Below are positions 30,827 to 41,379 of a stretch of DNA of 64,000 nucleotides, piece after piece (the stretch's first letter is position 1; each line of letters starts with the position of its first letter). This DNA is from Vibrio sp. SNU_ST1 (GTDB lineage Bacteria; Pseudomonadota; Gammaproteobacteria; Enterobacterales; Vibrionaceae), in NCBI RefSeq assembly GCF_030563405.1, contig NZ_CP130748.1, positions 930,001 to 994,000 on the forward strand, read 5' to 3'. The position numbers were made by a program, and so were the translations under genes. The notes beneath the pieces are model-generated. The model was given only the letters and a program-made list of their open reading frames with translations, was not told the DNA's origin and ran no database searches.

Positions 30827-31642
30827 TCAGTAACGAGGGACGATTGAAGAGCTGTAAACCTCATCTTCAATAGCTTCTACTATATTGTCCGCGTCTTGAT
30901 TCAGTTGTTCGTATGTTGACTCATCGAAACGGTACAACACGGTAAGTTCTGCTTCCGAAGCAATAGGCACATCAAAGTTTTTGGCAACCATTGCCCAGAC
31001 GTATGCTTTTTCCATATGACCAAGGCTGTGGTTGATACTCGCCATCGATTTGAAGATCTCGGTGTTGACCTTCGAACCATTAGAAAGCGTTAACGCATTG
31101 TTGAGTAGCTTAAGCGTCTTTTCATGGTCACGGGTGGTATAAAAAGTGGCTAGCGCATATTGCATCTCTGCTGTGTTTAATGCTTCTGTCCCTTCTAACT
31201 GCAGGAAACTGCGTCTTGCGTTGGTATCCCCAGTTTGTGACCACATAAAATAAAGCGTTTCCGGGGTATTTGATCGCGAGAGTTCATCAACAATACGTTC
31301 AGACTCTTCGATACTATTCATTAAGGAGGTGAAGCGACGTTCTTGAAGTTTGGATTGATCAATCGTTTCGATCTGTGCAGCAAGCTCTAGACACTTTTTG
31401 TAAGCAGAGACTAATTCGAATTCTTTAATCTTATTGGTATCGCTGGGGGTTTCTTTTGCTTCAAATCGATGCCAGACGAGGTCGGTACGTGTGACACGGC
31501 ACTGTCCGTCGTTCATATTTAATTTTTCACACTGAAGCCACGGGTTGCTTTCGCACAATTGAGCGGTATTTTTGTTCCCGTCAAAGCACCCAACCAGAGT
31601 GAAAGGCAATAGGCTTAGTACCAACCATTTCATAATTTTCAT
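30827..31642 (-). CDS. DUF2989 family lipoprotein
   Basis: The 271-aa protein has a type II signal peptide with lipobox LVGC (Cys19) and matches the DUF2989 lipoproteins of Vibrio and related genera. The C-terminal two thirds are helical with TPR-like spacing (EALNTAEMQYALATFYTTRDHEKTL). The function is unknown; anchoring in the outer or inner membrane is inferred. It lies divergent to yeaC. Confidence 0.85.
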   Translation of the reverse strand: MKIMKWLVLSLLPFTLVGCFDGNKNTAQLCESNPWLQCEKLNMNDGQCRVTRTDLVWHRFEAKETPSDTNKIKEFELVSAYKKCLELAAQIETIDQSKLQERRFTSLMNSIEESERIVDELSRSNTPETLYFMWSQTGDTNARRSFLQLEGTEALNTAEMQYALATFYTTRDHEKTLKLLNNALTLSNGSKVNTEIFKSMASINHSLGHMEKAYVWAMVAKNFDVPIASEAELTVLYRFDESTYEQLNQDADNIVEAIEDEVYSSSIVPRY

Positions 31643-31746
31643 ATTCCTTCACTTGTGATCAAATACACTTATTTTCAGTCAGGTTCTTGACTCAATTCTG
31701 ATACGGGTTATTTTCTGGTGAAAATTGTTAAAACTAAGGCCTTACC

Positions 31747-32028
31747 ATGGATGCAGAACAACTTCTTAGCGCAATGACCCCCGAGGTCTACGAACGTTTA
31801 AACTACGCAGTTGAAACGGGGAAATGGCCAGAAGGTACGGCACTCTCTAAAGAACAGCGCGACTCGTGTATGCAGGCGGTTATGTTGTATCAATCGAAAC
31901 ATAACTCTGAAGCTCAACATATGACAATTGCAGCCGGCGGAGAAATTAGCTTTAAATCAAAGTCTGAACTAAAGAAGCAGTTTAAGTCCGACCAAGAAGA
32001 TATTGTTAGAGTTAATCCTAATCATTAG
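31747..32028 (+). CDS. yeaC: YeaC family protein (DUF1315)
   Basis: The 93-aa protein starts MDAEQLLSAMTPEVYERL, matching YeaC. In E. coli yeaC is next to msrB and gapA, so the local order fits. No function is established. A terminator lies 14 bases after its stop. Confidence 0.9.
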   Translation: MDAEQLLSAMTPEVYERLNYAVETGKWPEGTALSKEQRDSCMQAVMLYQSKHNSEAQHMTIAAGGEISFKSKSELKKQFKSDQEDIVRVNPNH

Positions 32029-32042
32029 ACTTAAATTACAAC

Positions 32043-32072
32043 AAAGGGGTGGCACTATGCCACCCCTTTTTT
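32043..32072. terminator. Terminator after yeaC
   Basis: AAAGGGGTGGC / GCCACCCCTTT stem with T6. Confidence 0.92.
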
Positions 32073-32176
32073 ACTGTTAAGCTGTTTATTTATAAACAAT
32101 AATACGATTTAGTTCAGGTTTACGTGAGGGGCTTGATTAACGGTAAGCCCTCGGCTAAACGAATCGCTGGATTAGC

Positions 32177-33193
32177 TTATAAGCTCATCTCACCGCGTAA
32201 CACTTGTTGCATTTGAGCCTTCACTTCTTCGTAGCTTAAATCTTGGCTCAATAGATAATGTAATTTCGCCAGTGCCGCTTCTGGTGTCATATCGTAACCA
32301 CTGATAACGCCCGATTCTGCTAGTGCACAACCCGTCGCGTAACCACCCATGTTGACTTTGCCTGCCAAACACTGGGTTAGGTTCACTACAATCACACCTC
32401 GTTCTGAGGCATCTTTTAAGTGTTGAAGTAGTTCTTGATTTTGCGGTGCGTTACCAACACCAAAAGTAAGCAGAATCATTGCATTTACAGGCTGTAGTAG
32501 CGTGTTGCGAATCACCTCATGCGAGATTCCTGGGTACATTGTAATTACACCGATGGGTTGTGGAGTAATGTTATGAACCTTAAAAGCACCTTCAGGTTGT
32601 TCGTTTACCTTAACGTTATTGCTGATCTGGATATTGATACCCGCTTCTAGCAATGGAGTTAGGTTTGGAGAGGTAAACGCATTGAAGCCATCTGCGTGTG
32701 ATTTTGTGCTGCGGTTACCGCGCATCAACTTGTTGTTGAAGAACAGTGTCACTTCGTTGATCGGGTAGTTCGCCGCAATGTGCAGAGCATTTAACAGGTT
32801 TGCTTGTCCGTCTGAACGTAACTCTGCCAATGGGATCTGAGAGCCCGTAACAATCACAGGTTTGCCGAGGTTTTCTAACATGAATGACAGAGCTGAGGCG
32901 GTGTAAGCCATAGTGTCTGTACCGTGCAGGATAACGAAACCATCGTACTTATCGTAGTTCGCGCGAATATCATCAGCGATAGTCTGCCAATCAAGTGGCG
33001 TCATATCTGAAGAGTCCATCAATGGAGAGTATTCATGAATGGTGTACTCAGGCATTTCTGGGCGATGGAATTCAGGCATGCCAGTTAGCTGCTTATCCAT
33101 AAAACCTGCGACAGGGACATAGCCGTGGTCCAAAGACTTCTGCATGCCAATTGTGCCGCCGGTATACGCGATATAGATGTGTTTTCTTTCCAT
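32177..33193 (-). CDS. ansA: L-asparaginase I (cytoplasmic)
   Basis: The 338-aa type I asparaginase hydrolyses asparagine to aspartate and ammonia. Catalytic threonines are in YTGGTIGMQ (Thr14 region) and LHGTDTMAYTASALSF. No signal peptide is present, so it is cytoplasmic, unlike AnsB. It lies 118 bases downstream of sppA, the same neighbour pair as E. coli (sppA-ansA). Confidence 0.96.
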   Translation of the reverse strand: MERKHIYIAYTGGTIGMQKSLDHGYVPVAGFMDKQLTGMPEFHRPEMPEYTIHEYSPLMDSSDMTPLDWQTIADDIRANYDKYDGFVILHGTDTMAYTASALSFMLENLGKPVIVTGSQIPLAELRSDGQANLLNALHIAANYPINEVTLFFNNKLMRGNRSTKSHADGFNAFTSPNLTPLLEAGINIQISNNVKVNEQPEGAFKVHNITPQPIGVITMYPGISHEVIRNTLLQPVNAMILLTFGVGNAPQNQELLQHLKDASERGVIVVNLTQCLAGKVNMGGYATGCALAESGVISGYDMTPEAALAKLHYLLSQDLSYEEVKAQMQQVLRGEMSL

Positions 33194-33260
33194 GGCGATT
33201 AATACTTAGTGTGATATAGGGAACAGGGGGGCGATTATAGCGAATTATCATGCAATAAAA

Positions 33261-33287
33261 AGAGGCGCCTCACACAGAGGCGCCTCT
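33261..33287. terminator. Terminator after sppA
   Basis: AGAGGCGCCT / AGGCGCCTCT stem (the arm is itself palindromic) with a short loop; the minus strand reads into five T. Confidence 0.85.
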
Positions 33288-33311
33288 TGATAACAAAGCG
33301 TTGAGCTTAAT

Positions 33312-35162
33312 TTATTGAACTTGGCAGTTTAAGCAAAAAGCGTATCGGCCTTGTGGGTCGTTAAAGTTGCCTAACAGCTGGCTATCTTGAGCTAACTGCT
33401 GAGTAACAGGTTGTAAACTGCTTGGAATCATTGATTGAATATCTAAGCCTATCGACATCTGAACTTGATTCATAAATTCTTGAATAAATTGTTCAGTCGT
33501 TGAAAGTGGTTCTTCTACCCAGTAGATGTTGTAGGTTTCAAGCTCTGCAAGTGAAGCCGCTGCTGCAATCGCATCATCAAAATCACCAATTTCATCGACT
33601 AGACCTTTTTGGATTGCATCTTGACCTGTCCATACTCGGCCTTGAGCGATCTTGTCGACAGCATCGACTTCCAAGCCGCGATTTTCTCCAACTAGGCTGA
33701 TGAATCGGCGGTAACCATTTTCAATGCCCATTTGGAACGCATCTTTCGCGCCGTCGCTAAGCCCAGTCGTAATACCAAGACCAGAGAAAGGTGACGTACC
33801 AACTCCATCAGTGTAAACACCAATATCGTTCAACCCTTTTTCGAAGGTTGTGATAACACTAAAGATACCAATCGAACCAGTTAAGGTCGTTGGTTGAGCC
33901 AAGATCTTGTCCGCACCCATCGAGATCCAGTAACCACCCGAAGCGGCAAGGCTAGACATAGATACAACAACCGGCTTGCCCGCTTGCTTGATCGCTTCTA
34001 TTTCATTGCGAATCACTTCTGAAGCAAATGCGCTACCACCTGGGCTGTCTACACGAAGTACAACAGCTTTTACTTTGTCGTCGTTGCGCGCTTGGCGAAG
34101 TAGTGCTGCTGTGGTATCACCACCAACGGTGCCACGTGGCTGCATACCATCCATAATTGCTCCGCTAGCAACAATTACAGCAACATCGTGCGATTCACTT
34201 GTTAGGTCAGGAAGCATAGTTGTACGGTACTCGTAGTAACCAAACGCGTTATAGCTGTCTTGACCATCACTGCCGAATACGTCAGCAAGCTCTAGTCGTA
34301 CTTGCTGGCGAGTTGCTAGTTCGTCAACTAAACCAAGCTTCTCTGCCAGTTTTGCGATATCGCCATCAACCGACTCAAGGTCTTTTAAGAAAGTGTCCAT
34401 GCTTGGGTTCAAGGTTTTAGCATCGATCTGGCGGTTGTTGCTTACGTCATCAACGTATGCACCCCACAGTTGACCTAACCAACGAGAAGCTGACTCTTTC
34501 GCTGCATCTGACATGTCGTCACGAATGAAAGGCTCGATAGCTGACTTATAGGTACCAACACGGAACACGTGAGTGTTGACGTCTAGCTTCTCTAATAACG
34601 TTTTGTAGTAAAGCGAATAGGCACTGTAGCCTTTAAGCAGCACGCCGCCGTCTGGCGATAAGAAGACTTTAGTTGCGTAGCTGGCTAGGTAGTATTGGCT
34701 TTGGTTATAAAAGTCACCCACCGCATAAATTGGTTTGCCAGTTGCTTTGAACTCGTTGAGTGCTTTAGCAATGTAGCGAAGCTTGGTTAGATTGGTTTCT
34801 GGCAGTTCTTTGAGTGCTAAAACAATACCAGTAACCTTATCATCGTCTTTGGCATAGCGAATCGTTTCAACAATATCAAAAAGGACGTTCTCTTTTGGAA
34901 GGTCTTTGCCAAGCAGTGAACCCGTGACCGAATCCATCGGGTTGATATAGCGACTTTGTTCTACGATAGGACCAGACAGGTTCAGTACTAAAGCTGATTC
35001 CTGTGGAACTGTCGGCAGAGCTGTGTCTGAGTGGAAGTATACAAAGTAGATGATGGCGATACTGAGTAAAAAGACTAGGTTAACCAGTGCAAGACGCACA
35101 AACGTGATGAGCTTCCAAATCCCTTTAAAGATCATGCCTATAAATTTGAATATTTTTTTCAT
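33312..35162 (-). CDS. sppA: Signal peptide peptidase SppA, 67K type
   Basis: The 616-aa inner-membrane serine protease degrades leftover signal peptides. It has one N-terminal membrane anchor (about 18-42) and two tandem ClpP-like domains. The catalytic Lys lies in GTYKSAIEPF of the first domain and the catalytic Ser in DSPGGSAFASE of the second. Length is the same as E. coli SppA (618 aa). Confidence 0.97.
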   Translation of the reverse strand: MKKIFKFIGMIFKGIWKLITFVRLALVNLVFLLSIAIIYFVYFHSDTALPTVPQESALVLNLSGPIVEQSRYINPMDSVTGSLLGKDLPKENVLFDIVETIRYAKDDDKVTGIVLALKELPETNLTKLRYIAKALNEFKATGKPIYAVGDFYNQSQYYLASYATKVFLSPDGGVLLKGYSAYSLYYKTLLEKLDVNTHVFRVGTYKSAIEPFIRDDMSDAAKESASRWLGQLWGAYVDDVSNNRQIDAKTLNPSMDTFLKDLESVDGDIAKLAEKLGLVDELATRQQVRLELADVFGSDGQDSYNAFGYYEYRTTMLPDLTSESHDVAVIVASGAIMDGMQPRGTVGGDTTAALLRQARNDDKVKAVVLRVDSPGGSAFASEVIRNEIEAIKQAGKPVVVSMSSLAASGGYWISMGADKILAQPTTLTGSIGIFSVITTFEKGLNDIGVYTDGVGTSPFSGLGITTGLSDGAKDAFQMGIENGYRRFISLVGENRGLEVDAVDKIAQGRVWTGQDAIQKGLVDEIGDFDDAIAAAASLAELETYNIYWVEEPLSTTEQFIQEFMNQVQMSIGLDIQSMIPSSLQPVTQQLAQDSQLLGNFNDPQGRYAFCLNCQVQ

Positions 35163-35315
35163 TCTGTCTCCGCAGTGAGATTACGTCGCTTTAACAAGCT
35201 GTAGTACCATTAATCTCAATAATATGAACTGCTTAATATCCTACGATAATTCCCAAACTCAAACTACACCAACAATTGTTAATCGATATATATTCTCATT
35301 AAGTGTAGACAGAAT

Positions 35316-35581
35316 AGGGGCTTTTGACCTTTCGTGGTTAAGTTTTGTTCGAGATAAAATAGTTTTAGGCGCGGCGAAGAGTATGTAGCCTAGTCATTCT
35401 AAGCAAATATTCTTCAACAAAGCATAAAACGATTTTAGCCGAACCCTTCGGGCAGCCCTTGTGGTTCATTTCTACTGCGTTATCGGCTTTTCATGTAGGC
35501 CTGCTACACGTCAAAGCCTCTTCCTTGTATAAATTTCCCACAAGATGCTGCAAAACCCAGCTCGAAAGGTCAACAGCCCCT
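35316..35581. mobile_element. MITE-like element, 266 bp with 19-bp terminal inverted repeats
   Basis: The left end AGGGGCTTTTGACCTTTCG and the right end CGAAAGGTCAACAGCCCCT are inverted repeats with one mismatch. Inside is a hairpin region (GGCTTT...TGTAG / CTACA...AAAGCC). No transposase is encoded. I did not find a clear target duplication. The family identity is inferred from structure. Confidence 0.75.
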
Positions 35582-35664
35582 AGGACTTTTGAACGACTAA
35601 TACGCTCTGCACTATGATCGGTGTTACAAAAATGTAAACGGTTGTTTGAACTTTTGGTGGTTGA

Positions 35665-37716
<2,052 letters not shown>

Positions 37717-37764
37717 CAACAAACAGAATACACCCGTTCATAAACTTGAACGAAACTTGTAAAT

Positions 37765-37798
37765 AAGGCTCCTAAGTCATAGATTTAGGAGCCTTTAT
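37765..37798. terminator. Terminator after fadH
   Basis: AAGGCTCCTAA / TTAGGAGCCTT stem, short T run. Confidence 0.85.
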
Positions 37799-37915
37799 TG
37801 TTTCCTGTATTGTTTGAACTATTGTGTCAATTGGACAGCCGTTGAGATTTATTATCGTTTGTATTCTGTGCTACAGTTCAATCATATAAACAATAAAAAT
37901 TAGTAAGGACTTCAA

Positions 37916-38464
37916 ATGGATGCTTTGGATCTATTGCTCAACAGACGCTCAATCGCAAAACTCTCTGATCCGGCACCCGAAGGTGTGGCGTTAGAAAACA
38001 TCATCAAAGCGGGTTTACGAGCTCCAGACCATGGAGCATTGACACCGTGGCGCTTTGTTATCGCACAAGGCTCAGGGTTACAGAAGCTCTCTGATATTTT
38101 GGTTCGTGCGGCACAAGCTGACGAAAGTGAAGAAGTGGTCATTGAGAAAGTTAAAAAAGCGCCGTTCCGAGCTCCAATGGTGATCACTATCATCGCCAAG
38201 GTAACTGAGCACGAAAAAGTGCCTGCGTTCGAACAACATCTGTCTGCGGGTTGCGCTGCGCAAGCAATGCAAATGGCCGCAGTTGCACAAGGCTTCCAAG
38301 GTTTTTGGCGTTCAGGTAAATGGATGTTCCACCCTGAAGTGCACCAAGCTTTCGGCCTAGAAGGCGACGATGAAATTGTTGGCTTCCTGTATTTAGGCAC
38401 GCCGGGCTGTACGCCAATGAAAGCGCCAGAACGTGACTTCTCAAAGTTCGTCGAGTTCTTGTAA
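37916..38464 (+). CDS. ydjA: NAD(P)H nitroreductase YdjA family
   Basis: The 182-aa FMN protein matches the minimal nitroreductase YdjA. It has the N-terminal RRSIAKLSDPAP motif and the central GLRAPDHGALTPWRF FMN-binding block. The natural substrate is unclear. ATG 37916 follows TAAGGACTTC. Confidence 0.93.
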   Translation: MDALDLLLNRRSIAKLSDPAPEGVALENIIKAGLRAPDHGALTPWRFVIAQGSGLQKLSDILVRAAQADESEEVVIEKVKKAPFRAPMVITIIAKVTEHEKVPAFEQHLSAGCAAQAMQMAAVAQGFQGFWRSGKWMFHPEVHQAFGLEGDDEIVGFLYLGTPGCTPMKAPERDFSKFVEFL

Positions 38465-38579
38465 AGAAAGCTGAAGCTTGAATAGTGGAATGCTAACTGT
38501 ATAAACAACCAGTTTTCCTTGATTTCTAGGAGCCACATTAGATAATGTGGCTCTAATTGTTTGTAGCATCTGGAAAAAC

Positions 38580-40553
38580 ATGTCTCGCCTTATTATTGCT
38601 GAAAAACCAAGCCTCGGCCGCGCGATCGCCGCTGCACTACCGAATCCACAGAAGAAAGACCAAGGGTTTATCAAATGTGGCAATGGGGATGTGGTGACTT
38701 GGTGTATTGGACACTTATTGGAGCAGGTTGAGCCAGACGCCTATGACGACCGCTATAAGAAGTGGAACTTAGCCGATCTTCCTATTGTTCCAGAGCAATG
38801 GCAGTTGAGACCGCGTAAGACTTCAAGCAAGCAGCTCACGGTGATCCGAAAGCTATTGAAGGACGCGACCCAAATTGTCCATGCAGGAGACCCAGATAGA
38901 GAAGGACAGTTGCTGGTTGATGAAGTGATCGACTACTGCAAGGTATCCAAGGCCAAGAAAGAGTCGATGGACAGGTTGCTGATCAGCGATTTGAACTTGC
39001 CAGCGGTAAAGCGTGCGCTCTCTCAAATGCGCAGTAACCGCGATTTTATTCCACTTTCTATTTCGGCTTTAGCACGCTCTAGAGCCGATTGGCTGTATGG
39101 CATGAACATGACCCGAGCTTACACCTTGCTTGGTCAAAAGGCGGGCTACCAAGGCGTATTGTCGGTAGGACGAGTACAAACCCCTGTACTTGGTTTGGTG
39201 GTGAGACGTGATGAAGAGATCGAAAACTTCATTCCTAAAGATTACTTCACTCTGCATGCGCTGATCCCTTATCAAAATAACGGCCAGAGCTTTGATATTC
39301 GCGCGCGTTGGAAACCAAGCGAAGCATGTAAACCATGGCAAGATGAAGAAGGCCGCGTGCTCAATCGCAAGTTGGTTGAGAACGTGGCTCAGCGAATTGC
39401 GAATCAACCTGCAACCGTGACGGAATCTGAGCAAAAGCAAAGCAAGCAAGCGGCGCCACTGCCTTACTCGCTGTCAGCTTTGCAGATTGATGCGTCTAAG
39501 CGTTTTGGCATGAGCGCTCAACAGGTGTTAGATACGTGTCAGTCGTTGTACGAGAAACACAAACTCATCACTTACCCACGTTCTGATAGCCGTTACTTAC
39601 CTAAAGATCACTACTCACAAAGAGAGTCGGTCGTGGATGCTATCGCTAATAATGCGAAAGAGCTGCAAAGTGGTGCGCAAGGCGCGGATCTTTCTCTTAA
39701 ATCCAAAGCATGGAACGACAGCAAGGTCGATGCTCACCACGCGATAATTCCTACTCCGAAAAAATCATCGGTGAACGGCCTGTCTGCCAACGAGATGAAA
39801 ATCTATCAGCAAATCGCTCGCCAGTATCTAATGCAGTTCTACCCACCTGCTATTTTTGCCGATGCCAAGCTTGTGTTTGATATCGCTGGTGGCGTGTTCA
39901 TCGCAAAAGGGCGCCAACTTATTAATCCAGGTTGGAAGGTGTTGATGGGTAAAACGGACACAGAAGAGAAAGGCGATGGCACAGATACGGTTCCTCCATT
40001 GGATAAAGGAACGGTGCTAACGTGTCGCGAAGGCGTTATTGGCGATAAGAAAACCGAGCCACCAAAACACTTTACCGAAGCGACCTTGCTACAAGCGATG
40101 ACGGGTATTGCACGCTTTGTGGCAAATAAAGACCTCAAAGCTATTTTGAAAGAGACCGATGGTCTTGGAACAGAGGCGACTCGTGCGGGTATTCTCGATA
40201 CTCTATTTAAAAGGCAGCTGCTAACGCGCCAAGGCAAGAGTATTCATAGTAGTCCTGCAGGCAGAGGCTTGATTCATGCTCTACCTGAGGATTCTACCTT
40301 TCCAGACATGACGGCACATTGGGAACATCAGCTGCAAGGTATGGCTGAACGAAACCAAGCGTATCAACCCTTCATGCAAGAATTAGAAAGTAAGATCGAC
40401 GGCTTGATGGGCAAGGTAAAAACGGGTGAAGTCCCTGAGTCTCTGCGTCATCTTCCTAAAGTCGAAAGACCTGCCTTTAAACGCCGCAAAGGTGGTGGTG
40501 CGAAGTCTTATGCCAAGAAAGGTACCTATGCTAAGAAAGGCGCTAAAAGTTGA
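38580..40553 (+). CDS. topB: DNA topoisomerase III
   Basis: The 657-aa type IA topoisomerase has the Toprim motif DPDREGQ (near Asp104) and the active-site Tyr332 in [13 protein letters not shown]. It decatenates DNA. I start at ATG 38580 ([17 protein letters not shown]); the longer frame (38547) is not supported. The C-terminal Lys/Gly-rich tail is repeated in a broken copy 3.6 kb downstream, so this 3' end was probably rebuilt by an insertion (see 40554-44424). Confidence 0.97.
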   Translation: MSRLIIAEKPSLGRAIAAALPNPQKKDQGFIKCGNGDVVTWCIGHLLEQVEPDAYDDRYKKWNLADLPIVPEQWQLRPRKTSSKQLTVIRKLLKDATQIVHAGDPDREGQLLVDEVIDYCKVSKAKKESMDRLLISDLNLPAVKRALSQMRSNRDFIPLSISALARSRADWLYGMNMTRAYTLLGQKAGYQGVLSVGRVQTPVLGLVVRRDEEIENFIPKDYFTLHALIPYQNNGQSFDIRARWKPSEACKPWQDEEGRVLNRKLVENVAQRIANQPATVTESEQKQSKQAAPLPYSLSALQIDASKRFGMSAQQVLDTCQSLYEKHKLITYPRSDSRYLPKDHYSQRESVVDAIANNAKELQSGAQGADLSLKSKAWNDSKVDAHHAIIPTPKKSSVNGLSANEMKIYQQIARQYLMQFYPPAIFADAKLVFDIAGGVFIAKGRQLINPGWKVLMGKTDTEEKGDGTDTVPPLDKGTVLTCREGVIGDKKTEPPKHFTEATLLQAMTGIARFVANKDLKAILKETDGLGTEATRAGILDTLFKRQLLTRQGKSIHSSPAGRGLIHALPEDSTFPDMTAHWEHQLQGMAERNQAYQPFMQELESKIDGLMGKVKTGEVPESLRHLPKVERPAFKRRKGGGAKSYAKKGTYAKKGAKS

Positions 40554-40689
40554 TTGGCTTAAAAATCAAAAGCCTTTGTATTTATAGGGGCCATTAATCG
40601 ATCACAGAACTGAAATGGCTCATTTCAGTATTTAACATGTTTGAGCTAATTCTGAATTAGCCTTATACGACCTTGTTTATATCCATAAT

Positions 40690-41163
40690 CTATGAGATTA
40701 ATCTACTAATTAAAAAGGATATCTCAGCCAAAGAAAAAGTAGCAATTATAATTATTAACAATAAAGTGAAAACAAACCATGTTTCTTGCCAGACTAGAAA
40801 ATTAGAAAGTTTCGGATTCTCTCTTTGGAAACTTCCTCCAAATTTGTTTAACAATTTAACTTCATCTTTTCTATAACCAAACCATGAGAATATATTTGAT
40901 ACTGTTATCAATAATAAAATACTAGAAGTAGCAAAGATAAAAATAAGAGACAGTTTAAGCACCAGGGTGGCGATTGGTAATGAAATTACATCCGGTTGTT
41001 TAAGGTGCGTACTGAATACAGCAAAAACTAAAGAAAAAATACCAATAACTATTTTTACTAACAAGCTAACGTTTGAATTAATTTGGCTATCAAGGTGTTT
41101 TTGCTTGTCTTGGATAAATTTATACCGCTCTACGACAAGTTCTTTTGTGAGATCTTCTAGCAT
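40690..41163 (-). CDS. Small 3-TM membrane protein of unknown function
   Basis: The 157-aa protein has a charged N-terminus (MLEDLTKELVVERYKFIQDKQKHL), then about three hydrophobic helices (near 32-52, 63-90 and 128-152) separated by short charged loops. No family recognised. It is divergent from the HD-GHKL gene, sharing the 216-bp region between them, and lies in the same AT-rich insertion. A linked effector or anchor role is inference only. Confidence 0.72.
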   Translation of the reverse strand: MLEDLTKELVVERYKFIQDKQKHLDSQINSNVSLLVKIVIGIFSLVFAVFSTHLKQPDVISLPIATLVLKLSLIFIFATSSILLLITVSNIFSWFGYRKDEVKLLNKFGGSFQRENPKLSNFLVWQETWFVFTLLLIIIIATFSLAEISFLISRLIS

Positions 41164-41244
41164 TTTTTTCCTTAGCTAACTATATGAATATCAAGTATAT
41201 CATTGAGCAAGATCTTTGCATAATCTGACTGGTAAGATAAGATA

Positions 41245-41299
41245 CAGTGATCACTGAAATGTTTAAAGGTATTTAATCGTCCCTGACGAGTTATCGTCA
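41245..41299. promoter_or_regulatory. Inverted repeats in the divergent island promoter region
   Basis: CAGTGATCACTG (41245-41256) is a perfect 12-bp palindrome, and TGACGA-GTTA-TCGTCA (41284-41299) is a perfect 6-bp inverted repeat. Neither has a T tract, so they fit operators or local structure rather than terminators. No regulator is known. Confidence 0.45.
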
Positions 41300-41379
41300 A
41301 GAGCTAGCGAAGCTTTACACAATCTGAATAAAAGCCACGTAAGGCTTAAAGTGTTTTCATGTCTATGGTGTAATTTATA

